Part shown: piece after piece, positions 25,766 through 35,187 of the stretch
How positions within the stretch are numbered: position 1 is the first letter of the stretch
How the letters are laid out: the number at the start of each line of letters is the position of its first letter
Source: Pararhizobium sp.
GTDB taxonomy: Bacteria > Pseudomonadota > Alphaproteobacteria > Rhizobiales > Rhizobiaceae
Assembly: GCA_017794825.1 (NCBI GenBank)
Contig: CP051237.1
Coordinates: forward strand, 2,790,001 to 2,854,000
Direction of reading: 5' to 3'
DNA length: 64,000 nt
Translations under genes and position numbers: made by a program
Notes under the pieces: generated by a model
Database searches by the model: none
What the model was told of the DNA's origin: nothing
What the model saw: the letters and a program-made list of their open reading frames with translations, nothing else

Positions 25766-27340
25766 ATGTTTGAAAGCCTGCAGGACCGCCTTGGTTCCAT
25801 TCTCAACGGACTGACCGGCCGTGGCGCGCTGTCCGAGAAGGACGTGTCGGCTGCGCTGCGCGAAGTGCGCCGGGCTCTGCTGGAAGCCGACGTCGCGCTC
25901 GAAGTCGTGCGCGATTTCACCGACAAGGTTCGCGAGAAGGCCGTCGGCGCCGAAGTTCTGAAATCCATCAAGCCCGGCCAGATGGTCGTCAAGATCGTCC
26001 ATGACGAACTGGTCGAGATGCTGGGTTCCGAAGGCGTCTCGATCGATCTGAACGCGCCGGCTCCGGTCGTCGTCATGATGGTCGGTCTGCAGGGCTCGGG
26101 CAAGACCACGACAACCGGCAAGATCGCAGCGCGGCTTACCCAGCGCGACCGTCGCAAGGTGCTGATGGCCTCGCTCGACACGCGCCGTCCGGCGGCGCAG
26201 GAGCAATTGCGCCAGATCGGCGAACAGACAGGCGTCGAAACCCTGCCGATCATTCCCGGCCAGTCGCCGACCGACATAGCCGGACGCGCCGTCCAGGCGG
26301 CGAAGCTTGGCGGCCATGACGTCGTCATCCTCGATACGGCCGGTCGCACCCATATCGACGAGCCGTTGATGGTCGAGATGGCCAATATCCGGCAGAAGGC
26401 CAACCCGCATGAAATCCTGCTGGTGGCGGACGCCCTGACCGGTCAGGACGCCGTCAACCTTGCACGCAACTTCGACGACCGCGTCGGAATAACCGGCCTC
26501 GTGCTGACCCGCATGGACGGCGACGGGCGCGGCGGCGCGGCGCTTTCCATGCGCGCGGTCACCGGCAAGCCGATCAAGCTCATCGGCGTCGGCGAGAAGA
26601 TGGACGCGCTCGAGGAATTCCATCCCAAGCGCATCGCAGACCGCATTCTCGGCATGGGCGATATCGTGTCGCTGGTCGAAAAGGCGGCCGAATCGATCGA
26701 CGCGGAAAAAGCGCATGCCATGGCCGAGCGCATGAAGGCCGGCAAATTCGATCTCAACGACCTGGAAGACCAGCTCAAGCAGATGCAGAAGCTTGGCGGC
26801 GTCGGCGGCATCATGGGCATGATGCCGGGCGTCGGCAAGATGAAGGACCAGATGGCGGCGGCCGGTCTCGACGATTCGATCTTCAAGCGCCAGCTCGCGA
26901 TCATTTCCTCCATGACGCGCCGCGAACGCGCGCATCCCGAACTTCTGAAACATTCGCGCAAGAAGCGGATCGCTGCAGGATCCGGCGCCAGCGCGGCCGA
27001 CATCAACAAGCTGCTGAAGATGCACCGCCAGATGGGCGACATGATGAAATCCATGGGCGGCAAGGGCAAGAAGGCCGGTCTCTTCGGCAAGATGATGGGC
27101 GGTCTCGGCGGCGGCATGGGCGGCCTCGGAGGCATGGGTGGAATGGGCGGCATGCCGGATCTGTCCTCGATGGATCCGAAGCAGCTCGAAGCCCTGCAGA
27201 AACAGGCGGAGGCGGCCGGCCTCGGCAAGGGAGGCGGAGGGCTTCCCGGTCTTGGAGGAGGAATGCCCGGAGCGGGCGGATTGCCGGGGCTTGGCGGCCC
27301 GCGGCTTCCCGGACTGCCCGGCGTTCAGAAGAAGAAGTGA
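25766..27340 (+). CDS. ffh: Signal recognition particle protein Ffh
   Basis: A 524-residue SRP54 GTPase that binds signal peptides and 4.5S RNA for co-translational membrane targeting. The N domain spans residues 1-90. The G domain follows with P-loop GLQGSGKT (107-114), DTRRPAA, LDTAGR and TRMDGDGRGG. The methionine-rich M domain runs from about 300 to 440. After it comes an unusual Gly/Met/Pro-rich tail (GGLGGGMGGLGGMGGMGG, then repeats of LPGLGG), making it longer than the roughly 450 residues of E. coli Ffh. It leads the operon with chorismate mutase, rpsP, rimM, trmD and rplS. Confidence 0.97.
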   Translation: MFESLQDRLGSILNGLTGRGALSEKDVSAALREVRRALLEADVALEVVRDFTDKVREKAVGAEVLKSIKPGQMVVKIVHDELVEMLGSEGVSIDLNAPAPVVVMMVGLQGSGKTTTTGKIAARLTQRDRRKVLMASLDTRRPAAQEQLRQIGEQTGVETLPIIPGQSPTDIAGRAVQAAKLGGHDVVILDTAGRTHIDEPLMVEMANIRQKANPHEILLVADALTGQDAVNLARNFDDRVGITGLVLTRMDGDGRGGAALSMRAVTGKPIKLIGVGEKMDALEEFHPKRIADRILGMGDIVSLVEKAAESIDAEKAHAMAERMKAGKFDLNDLEDQLKQMQKLGGVGGIMGMMPGVGKMKDQMAAAGLDDSIFKRQLAIISSMTRRERAHPELLKHSRKKRIAAGSGASAADINKLLKMHRQMGDMMKSMGGKGKKAGLFGKMMGGLGGGMGGLGGMGGMGGMPDLSSMDPKQLEALQKQAEAAGLGKGGGGLPGLGGGMPGAGGLPGLGGPRLPGLPGVQKKK

Positions 27341-27347
27341 GAGGACA

Positions 27348-27650
27348 ATGAGCACCGATCCGCTACAGCAGCTCGCCGAGCTGCGCCGCTCCATCGACAA
27401 TTTCGACGCGGCGCTGATCCATATTCTGGCGGAACGGTTCCGCTGCACCCAGGCCGTCGGCCGCCTCAAGGCGGAATTCGACATGCCGCCGGCCGATCCG
27501 GACCGGGAAAAGATACAGGTCGAACGGTTGCGGCGTCTCGCCTCGGAAGCCGATCTCGACACCGATTTCGCCGAAGCTTTCCTGAACTTCATCATCAAGG
27601 AAGTCATCCGGCACCACGAAGCTTTTCGCGAGGAGGCGGCGGCCAGATAG
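27348..27650 (+). CDS. Chorismate mutase (AroQ type)
   Basis: A 100-residue all-helical mutase converting chorismate to prephenate for Phe/Tyr synthesis. The AroQ pattern is seen in LRRSIDNFDAALIHILAERF (active-site Arg near residue 12), then AVGRLKAEFDMP with the catalytic-region Lys and a C-terminal helix FAEAFLNFIIKEVIRHHE. The ATG at 27348 comes 7 nt after the ffh stop with GAGAGGA as ribosome site. The frame is open upstream within ffh but that part is non-homologous. Placement between ffh and rpsP is common in Hyphomicrobiales. Confidence 0.93.
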   Translation: MSTDPLQQLAELRRSIDNFDAALIHILAERFRCTQAVGRLKAEFDMPPADPDREKIQVERLRRLASEADLDTDFAEAFLNFIIKEVIRHHEAFREEAAAR

Positions 27651-27728
27651 CCGCGCGCAGACGCGAACGGAACAGGCCGCTGCGGCGGTCGTAAACAAAA
27701 ACGAACGAGTAACGAAGGAATAGAACTC

Positions 27729-28124
27729 ATGGCACTGAAAATTCGTCTGGCCCGTGGCGGCTCCAAAAAGCGTCCCTACTATCATGTCGTCGTCGCCGAT
27801 GTGCGTTCGCCGCGCGATGGCCGCTTCATTGAAAAGCTCGGCATGTGGAACCCGATGCTGCCGAAGGACGCCCAGCGCGTCGAACTGAACGAGGAGCGCG
27901 TCAAGCACTGGCTCGATCAGGGTGCAAAGCCGACCGACCGCGTCCTGCGCTTCCTAGACGCAGCAGGCCTTGCAAAGCGTTCTGAACGCAGCAACCCGAA
28001 CAAGGCTCTGCCAGGCAAGAAGGCGCAGGAGCGCATCAACGAGCAGAAGGCCAAGGCCGAGGAAGCCGCCGCAGCAGCCGCTGCTGTTGAAGAGGCTCCC
28101 GCCGAGGAAGCCGCCGCCGAATAG
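27729..28124 (+). CDS. rpsP: 30S ribosomal protein bS16
   Basis: A 131-residue ribosomal protein beginning [20 protein letters not shown], the canonical S16 start, with [13 protein letters not shown] and [12 protein letters not shown]. The standard fold ends near residue 85-90. Beyond that is a lysine-rich segment and an Ala/Glu tail ending [11 protein letters not shown]. Such tails occur in alphaproteobacterial S16. It follows the chorismate mutase gene and precedes rimM, the maturation factor for 16S rRNA in the same subunit. Confidence 0.97.
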   Translation: MALKIRLARGGSKKRPYYHVVVADVRSPRDGRFIEKLGMWNPMLPKDAQRVELNEERVKHWLDQGAKPTDRVLRFLDAAGLAKRSERSNPNKALPGKKAQERINEQKAKAEEAAAAAAAVEEAPAEEAAAE

Positions 28125-28181
28125 GCGGCGGGACGGGGCGGCGCGCCAGGCGATTGCCGCTCCATTCGGATCTGACTGCTG

Positions 28182-28769
28182 ATGTCGGGCGGCAAACAAC
28201 CGGTTCTCATGGCCGTGATCGGCGCGCCGCACGGCGTCAGGGGAGAGGTGCGGGTCAAGACCTTCGGGCAAGATCCGCTTGCGCTCGGCTACTACGGACC
28301 GCTGTTCGACGACAGGGGCAATTCCTATTCTGTCAAGGCGATCCGACCGTCCGGGACGGTCGTCGTGGTGCGCTTCGACGCAGTCGACAGCCGGGAACAA
28401 GCCGAAGCCCTGAACGGGACTGAACTCTATATCGATCGCGCCAGCATGCCCGACGACGCGCTCGACGACGACGAGTATTACCAGGCCGATCTCCTCGGAA
28501 TGGCCGTTCGCGACGCCGAGGCGAAGGACTACGGGCAGGTGATCGCCATCCATGATTTCGGCGGCGGCGACATTATCGAACTGCGCAAGGGCGACGCCCG
28601 TTCGGTGATGATCCCGTTCAACGGGGACGCGGTCACCGACATCGACATGGACAGCCGCGTCATCACGGTCTCGCCGCTCGCGGCGGGCCTTGAAGACGAA
28701 GACGGACCCGGCCCCGGCAGTCGCAAGCGGCGTCCGCCGCGCCACAAGCAGGCGGAGCAGGGCGATTGA
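28182..28769 (+). CDS. rimM: 16S rRNA processing protein RimM
   Basis: A 195-residue ribosome maturation factor acting on the 30S head with S19. The N-terminal RimM domain has [17 protein letters not shown] (near residues 12-28) and the C-terminal PRC-barrel carries [12 protein letters not shown] and MIPFNGDAV. The last 30 or so residues are basic and disordered ([10 protein letters not shown]). Its stop overlaps the trmD start by two bases (TTGA), so the two are translationally coupled. Confidence 0.96.
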   Translation: MSGGKQPVLMAVIGAPHGVRGEVRVKTFGQDPLALGYYGPLFDDRGNSYSVKAIRPSGTVVVVRFDAVDSREQAEALNGTELYIDRASMPDDALDDDEYYQADLLGMAVRDAEAKDYGQVIAIHDFGGGDIIELRKGDARSVMIPFNGDAVTDIDMDSRVITVSPLAAGLEDEDGPGPGSRKRRPPRHKQAEQGD

Positions 28770-29470
28770 GTTTCCGCGCGAGCCTTCTCACGCTCTATCC
28801 GCAGATGTTTCCGGGACCGTTGTCCGAGTCGCTCGCAGGCCGCGCGCTTGAGCGTGGCGACTGGTCGCTTGAGATCTTCCAGATCCGCGATTTTGCGACC
28901 GACCGTCACCGCAGCGTTGACGACACGCCGGCCGGCGGCGGCGCCGGCATGGTGCTGAAGGCCGATGTGCTGGCGCGGGCGATCGATCATGCAAGCCCCG
29001 AGGGCGACGCGCGGCCGAGGCTTCTCATGAGTCCGCGCGGCGCGCCGTTGACGCAGGAGCGGGTGCGCGCGCTGGCGGCGGGCGAGGGCGTCGTCATCGT
29101 CTGCGGCCGTTTCGAGGGCGTCGATCAGCGCGTCATCGACGGCCGCGATCTGGAAGAGGTGTCTGTCGGCGACTATGTCCTGTCCGGCGGCGAACCGGCG
29201 GCGATCGTCGTGCTCGATGCGATCGTGCGGCTTCTGCCCGGCGTCATGGGCAACGCGCATTCAGGGCAGTCGGAAAGTTTCGAGAACGATCTCCTGGAAT
29301 ATCCGCAATACACGAAGCCGCAGATCTTCGAGGGGCGGTCGATCCCGAACGTGCTGTTGTCCGGCAACCATGCGGAGATAGACCGCTGGCGCCGTGAGCA
29401 GGCGGAGGCGTTGACCATGCTTCGCCGTCCGGATCTTCGCGAACGCAAAAAAAACATGCAAAAGGGATGA
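28766..29470 (+). CDS. trmD: tRNA (guanine-37-N1)-methyltransferase TrmD
   Basis: A 234-residue SPOUT methyltransferase that methylates G37 of tRNAs to prevent frameshifting. The family opening [20 protein letters not shown], the active-site Asp/trefoil-knot motif [18 protein letters not shown] and the C-terminal EYPQYTKP are all present. The start is an unusual TTG at 28766 overlapping the rimM stop, supported by GGAGCAGG upstream and by the conserved N-terminus; no ATG or GTG lies nearby in frame. Confidence 0.95.
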   Translation: MSFRASLLTLYPQMFPGPLSESLAGRALERGDWSLEIFQIRDFATDRHRSVDDTPAGGGAGMVLKADVLARAIDHASPEGDARPRLLMSPRGAPLTQERVRALAAGEGVVIVCGRFEGVDQRVIDGRDLEEVSVGDYVLSGGEPAAIVVLDAIVRLLPGVMGNAHSGQSESFENDLLEYPQYTKPQIFEGRSIPNVLLSGNHAEIDRWRREQAEALTMLRRPDLRERKKNMQKG

Positions 29471-29638
29471 CATGGCGGGGTTCATGGTGTAATAGCCCCC
29501 GCAATTCGGACCGATCCGAGAACCATCAAGCAAAGAATGGCGAAAACGCTCCTGCCGTGAAGGCGCCCCTTGAGGCTATGACCAAGAGGAGATTCGAGAG
29601 CGCTCTGGCTGTTTCAGAAGAAAGAAAGGTCAAGGGCC

Positions 29639-30199
29639 ATGGATATCATCCGTGAAATCGAGGCTGAGGAAGCCGCGCGTATCGAAGCAAATCGCACACT
29701 GCCGGAATTTTCCGCCGGCGACACTGTGCGCGTTCTGGTTCGCGTGACTGAAGGAACGCGCACCCGCGTTCAGGCCTATGAAGGCGTCTGCATCGCCCGC
29801 TCCGGCGGCGGCATCAACGAGAACTTCACCGTTCGCAAGATTTCCTACGGCGAAGGTGTCGAGCGCGTTTTCCCGGTCTACTCGCCGCTGGTCGAAGGCG
29901 TCGAAGTCGTGCGCCGCGGCAAGGTCCGCCGCGCCAAGCTCTATTATCTGCGTGACCGCCGCGGCAAGTCCGCGCGCATCACCGAAAACACCAACGTTCG
30001 CGCGCGCAAGCTGAACGAAGCCGAGCGCAAGGCGATCGCCGACGAAAAGGCACGCATCGAAGCCGAAAAGATCGCAGCCGCTGAAGCGCTGGCGGCCGAA
30101 AAGGCAGCCGCGGAAGCTGCTGAAAAGGAAGCAGCTGCAAAGGCGGCGGCCGAAGCAGCGGCTGCGGAAGAAGCGCCGGCTGAAAACAGCGGCGAATAA
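29639..30199 (+). CDS. rplS: 50S ribosomal protein bL19 with long Ala/Glu tail
   Basis: A 186-residue L19. The conserved body (residues 1 to about 125) includes [34 protein letters not shown] and [20 protein letters not shown]. The family is usually about 115-120 residues. The extra 60 residues are a low-complexity Ala/Glu/Lys helix ending [10 protein letters not shown], resembling the tail of S16 in the same operon. A leader of 168 nt separates it from trmD, and a strong terminator follows the gene. Confidence 0.96.
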   Translation: MDIIREIEAEEAARIEANRTLPEFSAGDTVRVLVRVTEGTRTRVQAYEGVCIARSGGGINENFTVRKISYGEGVERVFPVYSPLVEGVEVVRRGKVRRAKLYYLRDRRGKSARITENTNVRARKLNEAERKAIADEKARIEAEKIAAAEALAAEKAAAEAAEKEAAAKAAAEAAAAEEAPAENSGE

Positions 30200-30228
30200 G
30201 TCTCCGTCATCTTTCAGAGATTGTCGAA

Positions 30229-30254
30229 CGCGCCTCCTGCCGGGGGCGCGTTTT
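30229..30254 (+). terminator. Rho-independent terminator after rplS
   Basis: A 9-bp stem CGCGCCTCC / GGGGGCGCG (one G-U pair) with loop TGCC, followed directly by TTTT. It ends the ffh-rplS operon. Confidence 0.85.
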
Positions 30255-30388
30255 GTATTTGCGGGTTCGAGTAACCCGGCGCCGTTCGTATAGCTTGTAG
30301 AGTCCGTCGATTTCGTGAAAAGATGAGCCATCGGCGCTGGCCCAGTTCGGCGCGACCTGCGATATGTTCGCTTCATCGGGAGACATCC

Positions 30389-31186
30389 ATGACCCTGTTC
30401 AAGACAGCTTTCACAGCCCTTGCCGCGCTTGCGGTCTGCGTGAGCGCCGCCCTCGCCGCCGATCTTCCGGATTTCGGCGGACGCAATATCGTCGTGGTGA
30501 CGGAAAACGCCTACCCGCCGCTGCAGTTCATCGATCCGAAGACCGGCGAGCAGATCGGCTGGGAATATGATGCGATGAACGAGATCGCGAAGCGGCTCAA
30601 TATCAACGTTACCTACCGGAACACGAGCTGGGATGCGATGATCCAGGCGGTCTCCGACGGTCAGTACGACATCGGCATGACCGGCATCACCATCAAGGAA
30701 GACCGCAAGGAGAAGGTGGATTTTTCCGATCCCTACATGCGGTCGCAGATGTTCATGCTGGTGCGCGGCGAAGAGGAGCGCTTCAGCGACGCCGCCTCGT
30801 TCGCGACTTTCGAGGACGGCCTCGTCGGCGCGCAGGCCGGCACCACGCCGTTTTATGTCGCCGTCTATGACGTGCTCGACGGCAACGAGCAGAACCCGAG
30901 GATCAAGTTGTTCGAGACCTTCGGCGCACAGGTCCAGGCCCTGCGCACCGGCGATATCGATCTCGTGCTGACCGACGGCACGGCGGGCGAAGGCTACGTG
31001 AAGGCGTCGGACGGTGCCCTCAAGCTGGTCGGCGAGCCGCTCGGCACGGAAGATTTCGGCTTTATCTTCCCCAAGGGCACGGATCTGGTCGCGGCGGTCA
31101 ACGCGGCGATCGCCTCGATGAAGGAAGACGGATCCATCGACGCGCTGAACAAGAAGTGGTTCCTGGACTACGAGCTCGGCAAATAG
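30389..31186 (+). CDS. Amino-acid ABC transporter periplasmic binding protein
   Basis: A 265-residue family 3 solute-binding protein. The signal peptide (residues 1 to about 24, ending ALAAD) is followed by the typical opening NIVVVTENAYPPLQFID. It continues with WEYDAMNEIAKRLN, GQYDIGMTGITIKEDR and VDFSDPYM, all hallmarks of polar amino-acid receptors. Ligand specificity cannot be read. The ATG at 30389 fits the signal peptide; an upstream open stretch from 30323 does not. It pairs with the permease gene 28 nt downstream, but no ATPase gene accompanies them. Confidence 0.92.
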   Translation: MTLFKTAFTALAALAVCVSAALAADLPDFGGRNIVVVTENAYPPLQFIDPKTGEQIGWEYDAMNEIAKRLNINVTYRNTSWDAMIQAVSDGQYDIGMTGITIKEDRKEKVDFSDPYMRSQMFMLVRGEEERFSDAASFATFEDGLVGAQAGTTPFYVAVYDVLDGNEQNPRIKLFETFGAQVQALRTGDIDLVLTDGTAGEGYVKASDGALKLVGEPLGTEDFGFIFPKGTDLVAAVNAAIASMKEDGSIDALNKKWFLDYELGK

Positions 31187-31214
31187 TCGGCCCTGGCAGC
31201 CGACCCGTTCGACC

Positions 31215-32039
31215 ATGAGCGCAACGCGCAGCTCTGGCGATGGCGATTTTCCCTACTGGCTCGTCGCGGCCGCGATCGCCGCCATTGCCATCGCGGTCGT
31301 CATCGTCGGAGACGACCTCTACCGCCAGGTCTTCACTGTCGTCTCCAGGGGCGTGTGGATCACCATCTTCGTGACGGTGGTGGCGTTCGCGCTCGCCTCC
31401 GCCCTCGGACTGCTGCTTGCCGTCATGGGACTTTCGGAATCGATCCTCCTTCGACAGACGGCGCGCTTCTACGTCGAGATCATTCGCGGCGTGCCTATCC
31501 TCGTCCTCTTGTTCTATATCGCTTTCGTCGGCGCGCCGGGTTTCGTCCATCTATGGAACTGGATCACGCTGCCGCTCCAGAGCGCGGGTCTGGCGGAGCC
31601 GCTTCTGGTGCGGGACATCTCGCTCCTGTGGCGGGCGATTATTTCCCTGATGATCGGCTATTCAGCCTTCATATCGGAGGTTTTCAGGGCCGGCATCATG
31701 GCGGTCGACGAGGGGCAGGTGGAGGCGGCGAAGGCGCTGGGCCTCGGTCGCTGGCAGCGCTTTCGATTGATCATCATGCCGCAGGCCCTGCGCACCATCC
31801 TGCCGCCGCTCGGCAACGACTTCGTGGCGCTGGTCAAGGATTCCTCTCTGGTGTCGGTGCTCGGCGTCGCCGACCTCACCCAGATGGGCAAGGTCTACGC
31901 GTCGGGCTCCTTCCGGTTCTTCGAAACCTATTCCATCGTCGCCTATATCTATCTCATCCTCACGATCGGGCTGTCCCTCGCCCTGCGGGCGCTGGAGCGA
32001 AGACTCCGAAAAGCCAGCCGCGCAAAGGGCAATGCCTGA
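31215..32039 (+). CDS. Amino-acid ABC transporter permease (HisM/GlnP type)
   Basis: A 274-residue inner-membrane permease. An extra N-terminal helix (WLVAAAIAAIAIAVVIVG) precedes the His/Glu/Gln permease core: GVWITIFVTVVAFALASALG, RFYVEIIRGVPILVLLFY, then the EAA loop AKALGLGRWQRFRLIIMPQA that docks the ATPase. It would form a homodimer or pair with another permease. No ATP-binding subunit gene follows; the next gene is leuC after a repeat-filled gap, so the ATPase must be encoded elsewhere or shared. Confidence 0.92.
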   Translation: MSATRSSGDGDFPYWLVAAAIAAIAIAVVIVGDDLYRQVFTVVSRGVWITIFVTVVAFALASALGLLLAVMGLSESILLRQTARFYVEIIRGVPILVLLFYIAFVGAPGFVHLWNWITLPLQSAGLAEPLLVRDISLLWRAIISLMIGYSAFISEVFRAGIMAVDEGQVEAAKALGLGRWQRFRLIIMPQALRTILPPLGNDFVALVKDSSLVSVLGVADLTQMGKVYASGSFRFFETYSIVAYIYLILTIGLSLALRALERRLRKASRAKGNA

Positions 32040-32451
32040 TTGCCGAGGCGGAGAAAGATTGATATGAACCGTCCACCATGCGTGTACTGATCAGACAAGC
32101 CCTGGCCTTTTTCGGACCCGTTCGACACCGTACGTCGACGGCGTTCCTGCCTGTGCATGATCACAAGCGGTTGCCTGGTCGGTTTTTTGCGCGGCTCAGG
32201 CATTCGCACGGCTGCCTATCGGCGTCCCAAATCTGAAGTTCCTTGCCCCAGGCAAAGCCCAAGGACCGAACTTCCGATTTGACGACATCGCCGGCAAGGT
32301 TGCGTCGCCGGAGTGGTTATCGGATTTGAAGGTCCCGCACGAGACCGCTGAAATGATCAAGGAACATCATACCCAAATCACCAGAGGCTGACGAAAGGGC
32401 TTCGCCCCTGACGGATACCTCCGAAACGCTCGCAATTTTTGGAATGAACCT
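32040..32451. other. Intergenic region before leuC, holding a composite repeat
   Basis: This 412-nt gap has no supported gene. A 52-codon frame from the ATG at 32078 ends inside the repeat at 32236 and has no family match, so I do not call it. The composite two-palindrome repeat occupies 32229-32380. A short hairpin GGGC-TTC-GCCC lies near 32396, ahead of the leuC start. No leucine-rich leader peptide was seen. Confidence 0.6.
32229..32380. repeat. Composite two-palindrome repeat, copy 1 (RIME-like)
   Basis: Left palindrome at 32229-32281: AAATCTGAAGTTC pairs with GAACTTCCGATTT. Right, more degenerate palindrome at 32322-32380 starts GGATTTGAAGGT and shares AGACCGCTG and AAGGAA with the copy at 39719. 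The spacer GCCGGCAAG is shared with the composite at 39624. Two-palindrome mosaics of this size are known from rhizobia as RIME elements; membership of that family is inferred. Confidence 0.6.
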
Positions 32452-33861
32452 ATGACAAAACCAAGGACACTGTACGACAAGATCTGGGACGACCACCTGG
32501 TGGACGAGCAGGATGACGGAACCTGCCTGCTCTATATCGATCGCCATCTTGTGCATGAAGTCACCAGCCCGCAGGCCTTTGAAGGCTTGCGCGAAACCGG
32601 ACGGCGCGTTCGTCACCCGTCCCGCACGCTCGCCGTCGTCGATCACAACGTCCCGACCACGGCGGATCGCGTGAACGGCATCAAGAACGAGGAAAGCCGC
32701 ATTCAGGTCGAGGCGCTGGCAAGAAACGCCGCCGATTTCGACGTGCAGTATTTCAACGAGGCGGACATCCGCCAGGGCATCGTCCACATCGTCGGCCCCG
32801 AACAGGGGTTCACCCTGCCCGGAACCACCATCGTGTGCGGCGACAGCCACACCTCCACCCATGGCGCATTCGGAGCCCTGGCGCACGGCATCGGCACCTC
32901 CGAGGTCGAGCATGTGCTGGCTACGCAGACGCTGATCCAGAAAAAGGCGAGGAACATGCTGGTTCGGGTGGACAATTCCCTTCCCGAAGGCGTGACGGCC
33001 AAGGATATCATCCTGGCGATCATCGGCGAGATCGGTACAGCCGGCGGCACCGGCCACGTCATCGAATTCGCCGGTCAGGCGATCGTGGATCTGACGATGG
33101 AAGGCCGCATGACGGTCTGCAACATGACGATCGAAGGCGGCGCCCGCGCCGGACTGATTGCGCCCGATGAAAAGGCTTTCGAATATCTCAAGGACCGTCC
33201 GATGTCGCCGAAGGGCGAGCACTGGGAACAGGCCGTCGCCCACTGGCGCACCCTGAAGTCGGACGAAGGCGCGCATTTCGACAAGACCGTCGTTCTCGAC
33301 GCCCGAAACCTGCCGCCCATCGTCTCCTGGGGGTCTTCTCCCGAAGACGTGATATCCGTCACGGGCGCTGTGCCGGATCCGGCGGACATTCCGGAAGAAA
33401 CCAAGCGCGCCTCGAAGAAGCGCGCGCTCGCCTATATGGGTCTGACGCCCGGAACGAAGATCACCGACATCGAGATCGACCGCGTTTTCATCGGCTCTTG
33501 CACGAATGGCCGCATCGAGGACCTTCGCGCCGCCGCAAAGATGGCCGAGGGCCGCAAGGTGCATGAGCGCGTCAACGCCATGGTCGTTCCGGGCTCCGGC
33601 CTGGTCAAGGCCCAGGCAGAAGCCGAAGGTCTGGACAAGATTTTCCTCGAGGCCGGTTTTGAATGGCGCGAACCGGGCTGTTCCATGTGTCTCGCAATGA
33701 ACGATGACCGGCTAAAGCCGGAGGAACGCTGCGCTTCGACCTCGAACCGCAATTTCGAGGGCCGCCAGGGTTACCGCGGACGCACCCACCTCGTCTCGCC
33801 GGCCATGGCGGCGGCGGCGGCTGTCGCCGGACGTTTCGTCGATATCCGCGACTGGAAATAA
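32452..33861 (+). CDS. leuC: 3-Isopropylmalate dehydratase large subunit
   Basis: A 469-residue aconitase-family enzyme that isomerises 2- to 3-isopropylmalate in leucine synthesis, with LeuD as partner (not in this window). The 4Fe-4S ligands are seen in [13 protein letters not shown] and in [11 protein letters not shown] (CxxC). [20 protein letters not shown] is the family signature. Full length for LeuC. It is preceded by a repeat-rich 412-nt gap and followed by an 11-bp hairpin. Confidence 0.97.
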   Translation: MTKPRTLYDKIWDDHLVDEQDDGTCLLYIDRHLVHEVTSPQAFEGLRETGRRVRHPSRTLAVVDHNVPTTADRVNGIKNEESRIQVEALARNAADFDVQYFNEADIRQGIVHIVGPEQGFTLPGTTIVCGDSHTSTHGAFGALAHGIGTSEVEHVLATQTLIQKKARNMLVRVDNSLPEGVTAKDIILAIIGEIGTAGGTGHVIEFAGQAIVDLTMEGRMTVCNMTIEGGARAGLIAPDEKAFEYLKDRPMSPKGEHWEQAVAHWRTLKSDEGAHFDKTVVLDARNLPPIVSWGSSPEDVISVTGAVPDPADIPEETKRASKKRALAYMGLTPGTKITDIEIDRVFIGSCTNGRIEDLRAAAKMAEGRKVHERVNAMVVPGSGLVKAQAEAEGLDKIFLEAGFEWREPGCSMCLAMNDDRLKPEERCASTSNRNFEGRQGYRGRTHLVSPAMAAAAAVAGRFVDIRDWK

Positions 33862-33866
33862 AAGAA

Positions 33867-33900
33867 GCGCCGCAGCGGCTCGAAAGGATCGCTGCGGCGC
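33867..33900 (-). terminator. Bidirectional hairpin between leuC and the leftward ORF
   Basis: Perfect 11-bp stem GCGCCGCAGCG / CGCTGCGGCGC with a 12-nt loop. On the minus strand it is followed by TTCTTTTATTT, a good U-tract, so it mainly ends the gene at 33907-34320. It may also slow transcription from leuC. Confidence 0.7.
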
Positions 33901-33906
33901 CCGCCC

Positions 33907-34320
33907 TTACGGGCGGATGATGCAAACGCCGCTTGCTTCGTCGCAATCCTCGTTCGGCGTATCTTTCCCTACTTCAATGATCTTCATTCCCTGCGGCGGC
34001 TGCGCATGGACCTGGATTGGCGGCGACGCGGGCGCGTAGCCATATGCGCCCTGGTAGTAGAAATAGTTGCCATTGCCGCGAAACCGCTGTCCGGCCAGCG
34101 CGCCGGCATAGGTGCCGATGCCGGGTATGCGCGTTGGCAAGCCAACCGCGCCGGAGCCCTCATAGGCCTGCCCTGAACCCCGGTAGCCGGGATTCTTGCC
34201 GTTCCTGCCGTCCCTTGCAAGCGCTGGATCGACGACAACGAAAGTGAGAACGGCGAACGCTGTGCAGCCGCAGGCGATCGCTTTGACGATCGGGTTGTGT
34301 TGGTGACGCCGTTTCGGCAT
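33907..34320 (-). CDS. Exported small protein of unknown function
   Basis: A 137-residue protein with an N-terminal signal or anchor segment (VKAIACGCTAFAVLTFVVVDPALA, read as two halves). The mature part is Gly/Tyr/Pro-rich (GRNGKNPGYRGSGQAYEG, NYFYYQGAYGYAPA) and the C-terminus has two cysteines in DEASGVCIIRP and NEDCDEAS. The ATG at 34320 gives a normal signal peptide; the frame upstream to 34446 is dubious. It converges on leuC. No family is recognised. It may be an envelope-associated protein. Confidence 0.6.
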   Translation of the reverse strand: MPKRRHQHNPIVKAIACGCTAFAVLTFVVVDPALARDGRNGKNPGYRGSGQAYEGSGAVGLPTRIPGIGTYAGALAGQRFRGNGNYFYYQGAYGYAPASPPIQVHAQPPQGMKIIEVGKDTPNEDCDEASGVCIIRP

Positions 34321-34463
34321 GGAGTATTCCGCAACTGGATGTGCCGCATCCTGTTCTACAAAAACATGATGCGGCGTCCGGTTGCAAGCCGCCATGCCGG
34401 GCTTAAAGCATTTATCGGGGTGAACGGAATGTTGTTCGGCGGCCAAAATACATCGCCAGTGTC

Positions 34464-34517
34464 CAGAATCTGAAGTTCGTTACGTTGTGTCGCTCGCCCG
34501 GTTCGAACTTCAGATTG
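34464..34517. repeat. Single palindrome of the same repeat family
   Basis: GAATCTGAAGTTCG (34466-34479) pairs with CGAACTTCAGATT (34504-34516). It is followed by GGATGAGGGCGCTGG, which matches the spacer side of the composite at 39624, so it looks like a left half of the composite. It lies just upstream of the GNAT gene. Confidence 0.65.
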
Positions 34518-34575
34518 GATGAGGGCGCTGGAGCGGCTTGACGCCGCCTTCGCTTTGTCACAAACAGGACGGGTC

Positions 34576-35034
34576 ATGAGCACCGAACCGGATATCGACA
34601 TTTCGCCCTTGCGGCTTTCCAACGCCAGAGAGCTGGCGCCGCTGATCGCCGCCTACGCCCAATCGCTCAAGCGCGGCGCGCCGCGCCGACCGGATGAATT
34701 CTATGCCGAAAGTCTGCTGCAGGATCGTGTCGCCGAAGTCATTGGCGCGCGGCTGGACGGCGTGCTGGTCGGTTTTCTGATCTTCTACGATCTTCCCGAG
34801 CCTGTGTCCGGCCTGCGGCAGGGCCAGGTCGATCACCTGTATGTGCGTGATGACCACCGGGGCAAGGGCATCGCAAAGGCGATGATCGATCTTCTTTCTG
34901 ACGACGCGGAAGCGCGCGGCTGGAGCAAACTCTGCCTGAATACGCCGCGCAATCCCGATTACGGCCGCAAGCTGTATGAAAAGATAGCCGCGACCGCCGA
35001 CTGGTCGAGCTTCATAATCCGTTTCGATCGGTGA
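34576..35034 (+). CDS. GNAT family N-acetyltransferase
   Basis: A 152-residue acetyltransferase. Core motif A, VDHLYVRDDHRGKGIAKAMI, includes the acetyl-CoA pyrophosphate loop RGKGIA, and NPDYGRKLYEKIA near the C-terminus fits motif B. The ATG at 34576 starts MSTEPDIDISPLRL. The open frame before it runs into the palindromic repeat and is not counted. The acceptor is unknown. A hairpin-type terminator follows 6 nt after the stop. Confidence 0.85.
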   Translation: MSTEPDIDISPLRLSNARELAPLIAAYAQSLKRGAPRRPDEFYAESLLQDRVAEVIGARLDGVLVGFLIFYDLPEPVSGLRQGQVDHLYVRDDHRGKGIAKAMIDLLSDDAEARGWSKLCLNTPRNPDYGRKLYEKIAATADWSSFIIRFDR

Positions 35035-35040
35035 CGCGCG

Positions 35041-35080
35041 AATCGCGGCGCCTCGAAAAAAAGTTTTCAGCCGCGATTTT
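35041..35080 (+). terminator. Terminator candidate after the GNAT gene
   Basis: Perfect 9-bp arms AATCGCGGC / GCCGCGATT with a 20-nt A/T-containing loop, followed by TT then CCC. The U-tract is short. A second dyad, CCAAATCG / CGATTTGG, lies at 35082-35119, between it and the sdh promoter. Confidence 0.45.
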
Positions 35081-35187
35081 CCCAAATCGGCGTCGACTGA
35101 CGTCTTTCAATCGATTTGGAAACGTTCTAGAACACGGATGCTGGATTTTTCGCAGCAATTTAACCGTTTTAGCAGCTTTCGGCGGCT

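Noticed and set aside
30258..30300. tRNA gene after rplS
   Set aside because: GGGTTCGAGTAACCC resembles a T arm, but the loop length is wrong and no acceptor, D or anticodon stem can be built around it.
32078..32236. 52-codon frame upstream of leuC as a leader peptide
   Set aside because: Not leucine-rich, ends inside a dispersed repeat and lacks a convincing ribosome site.
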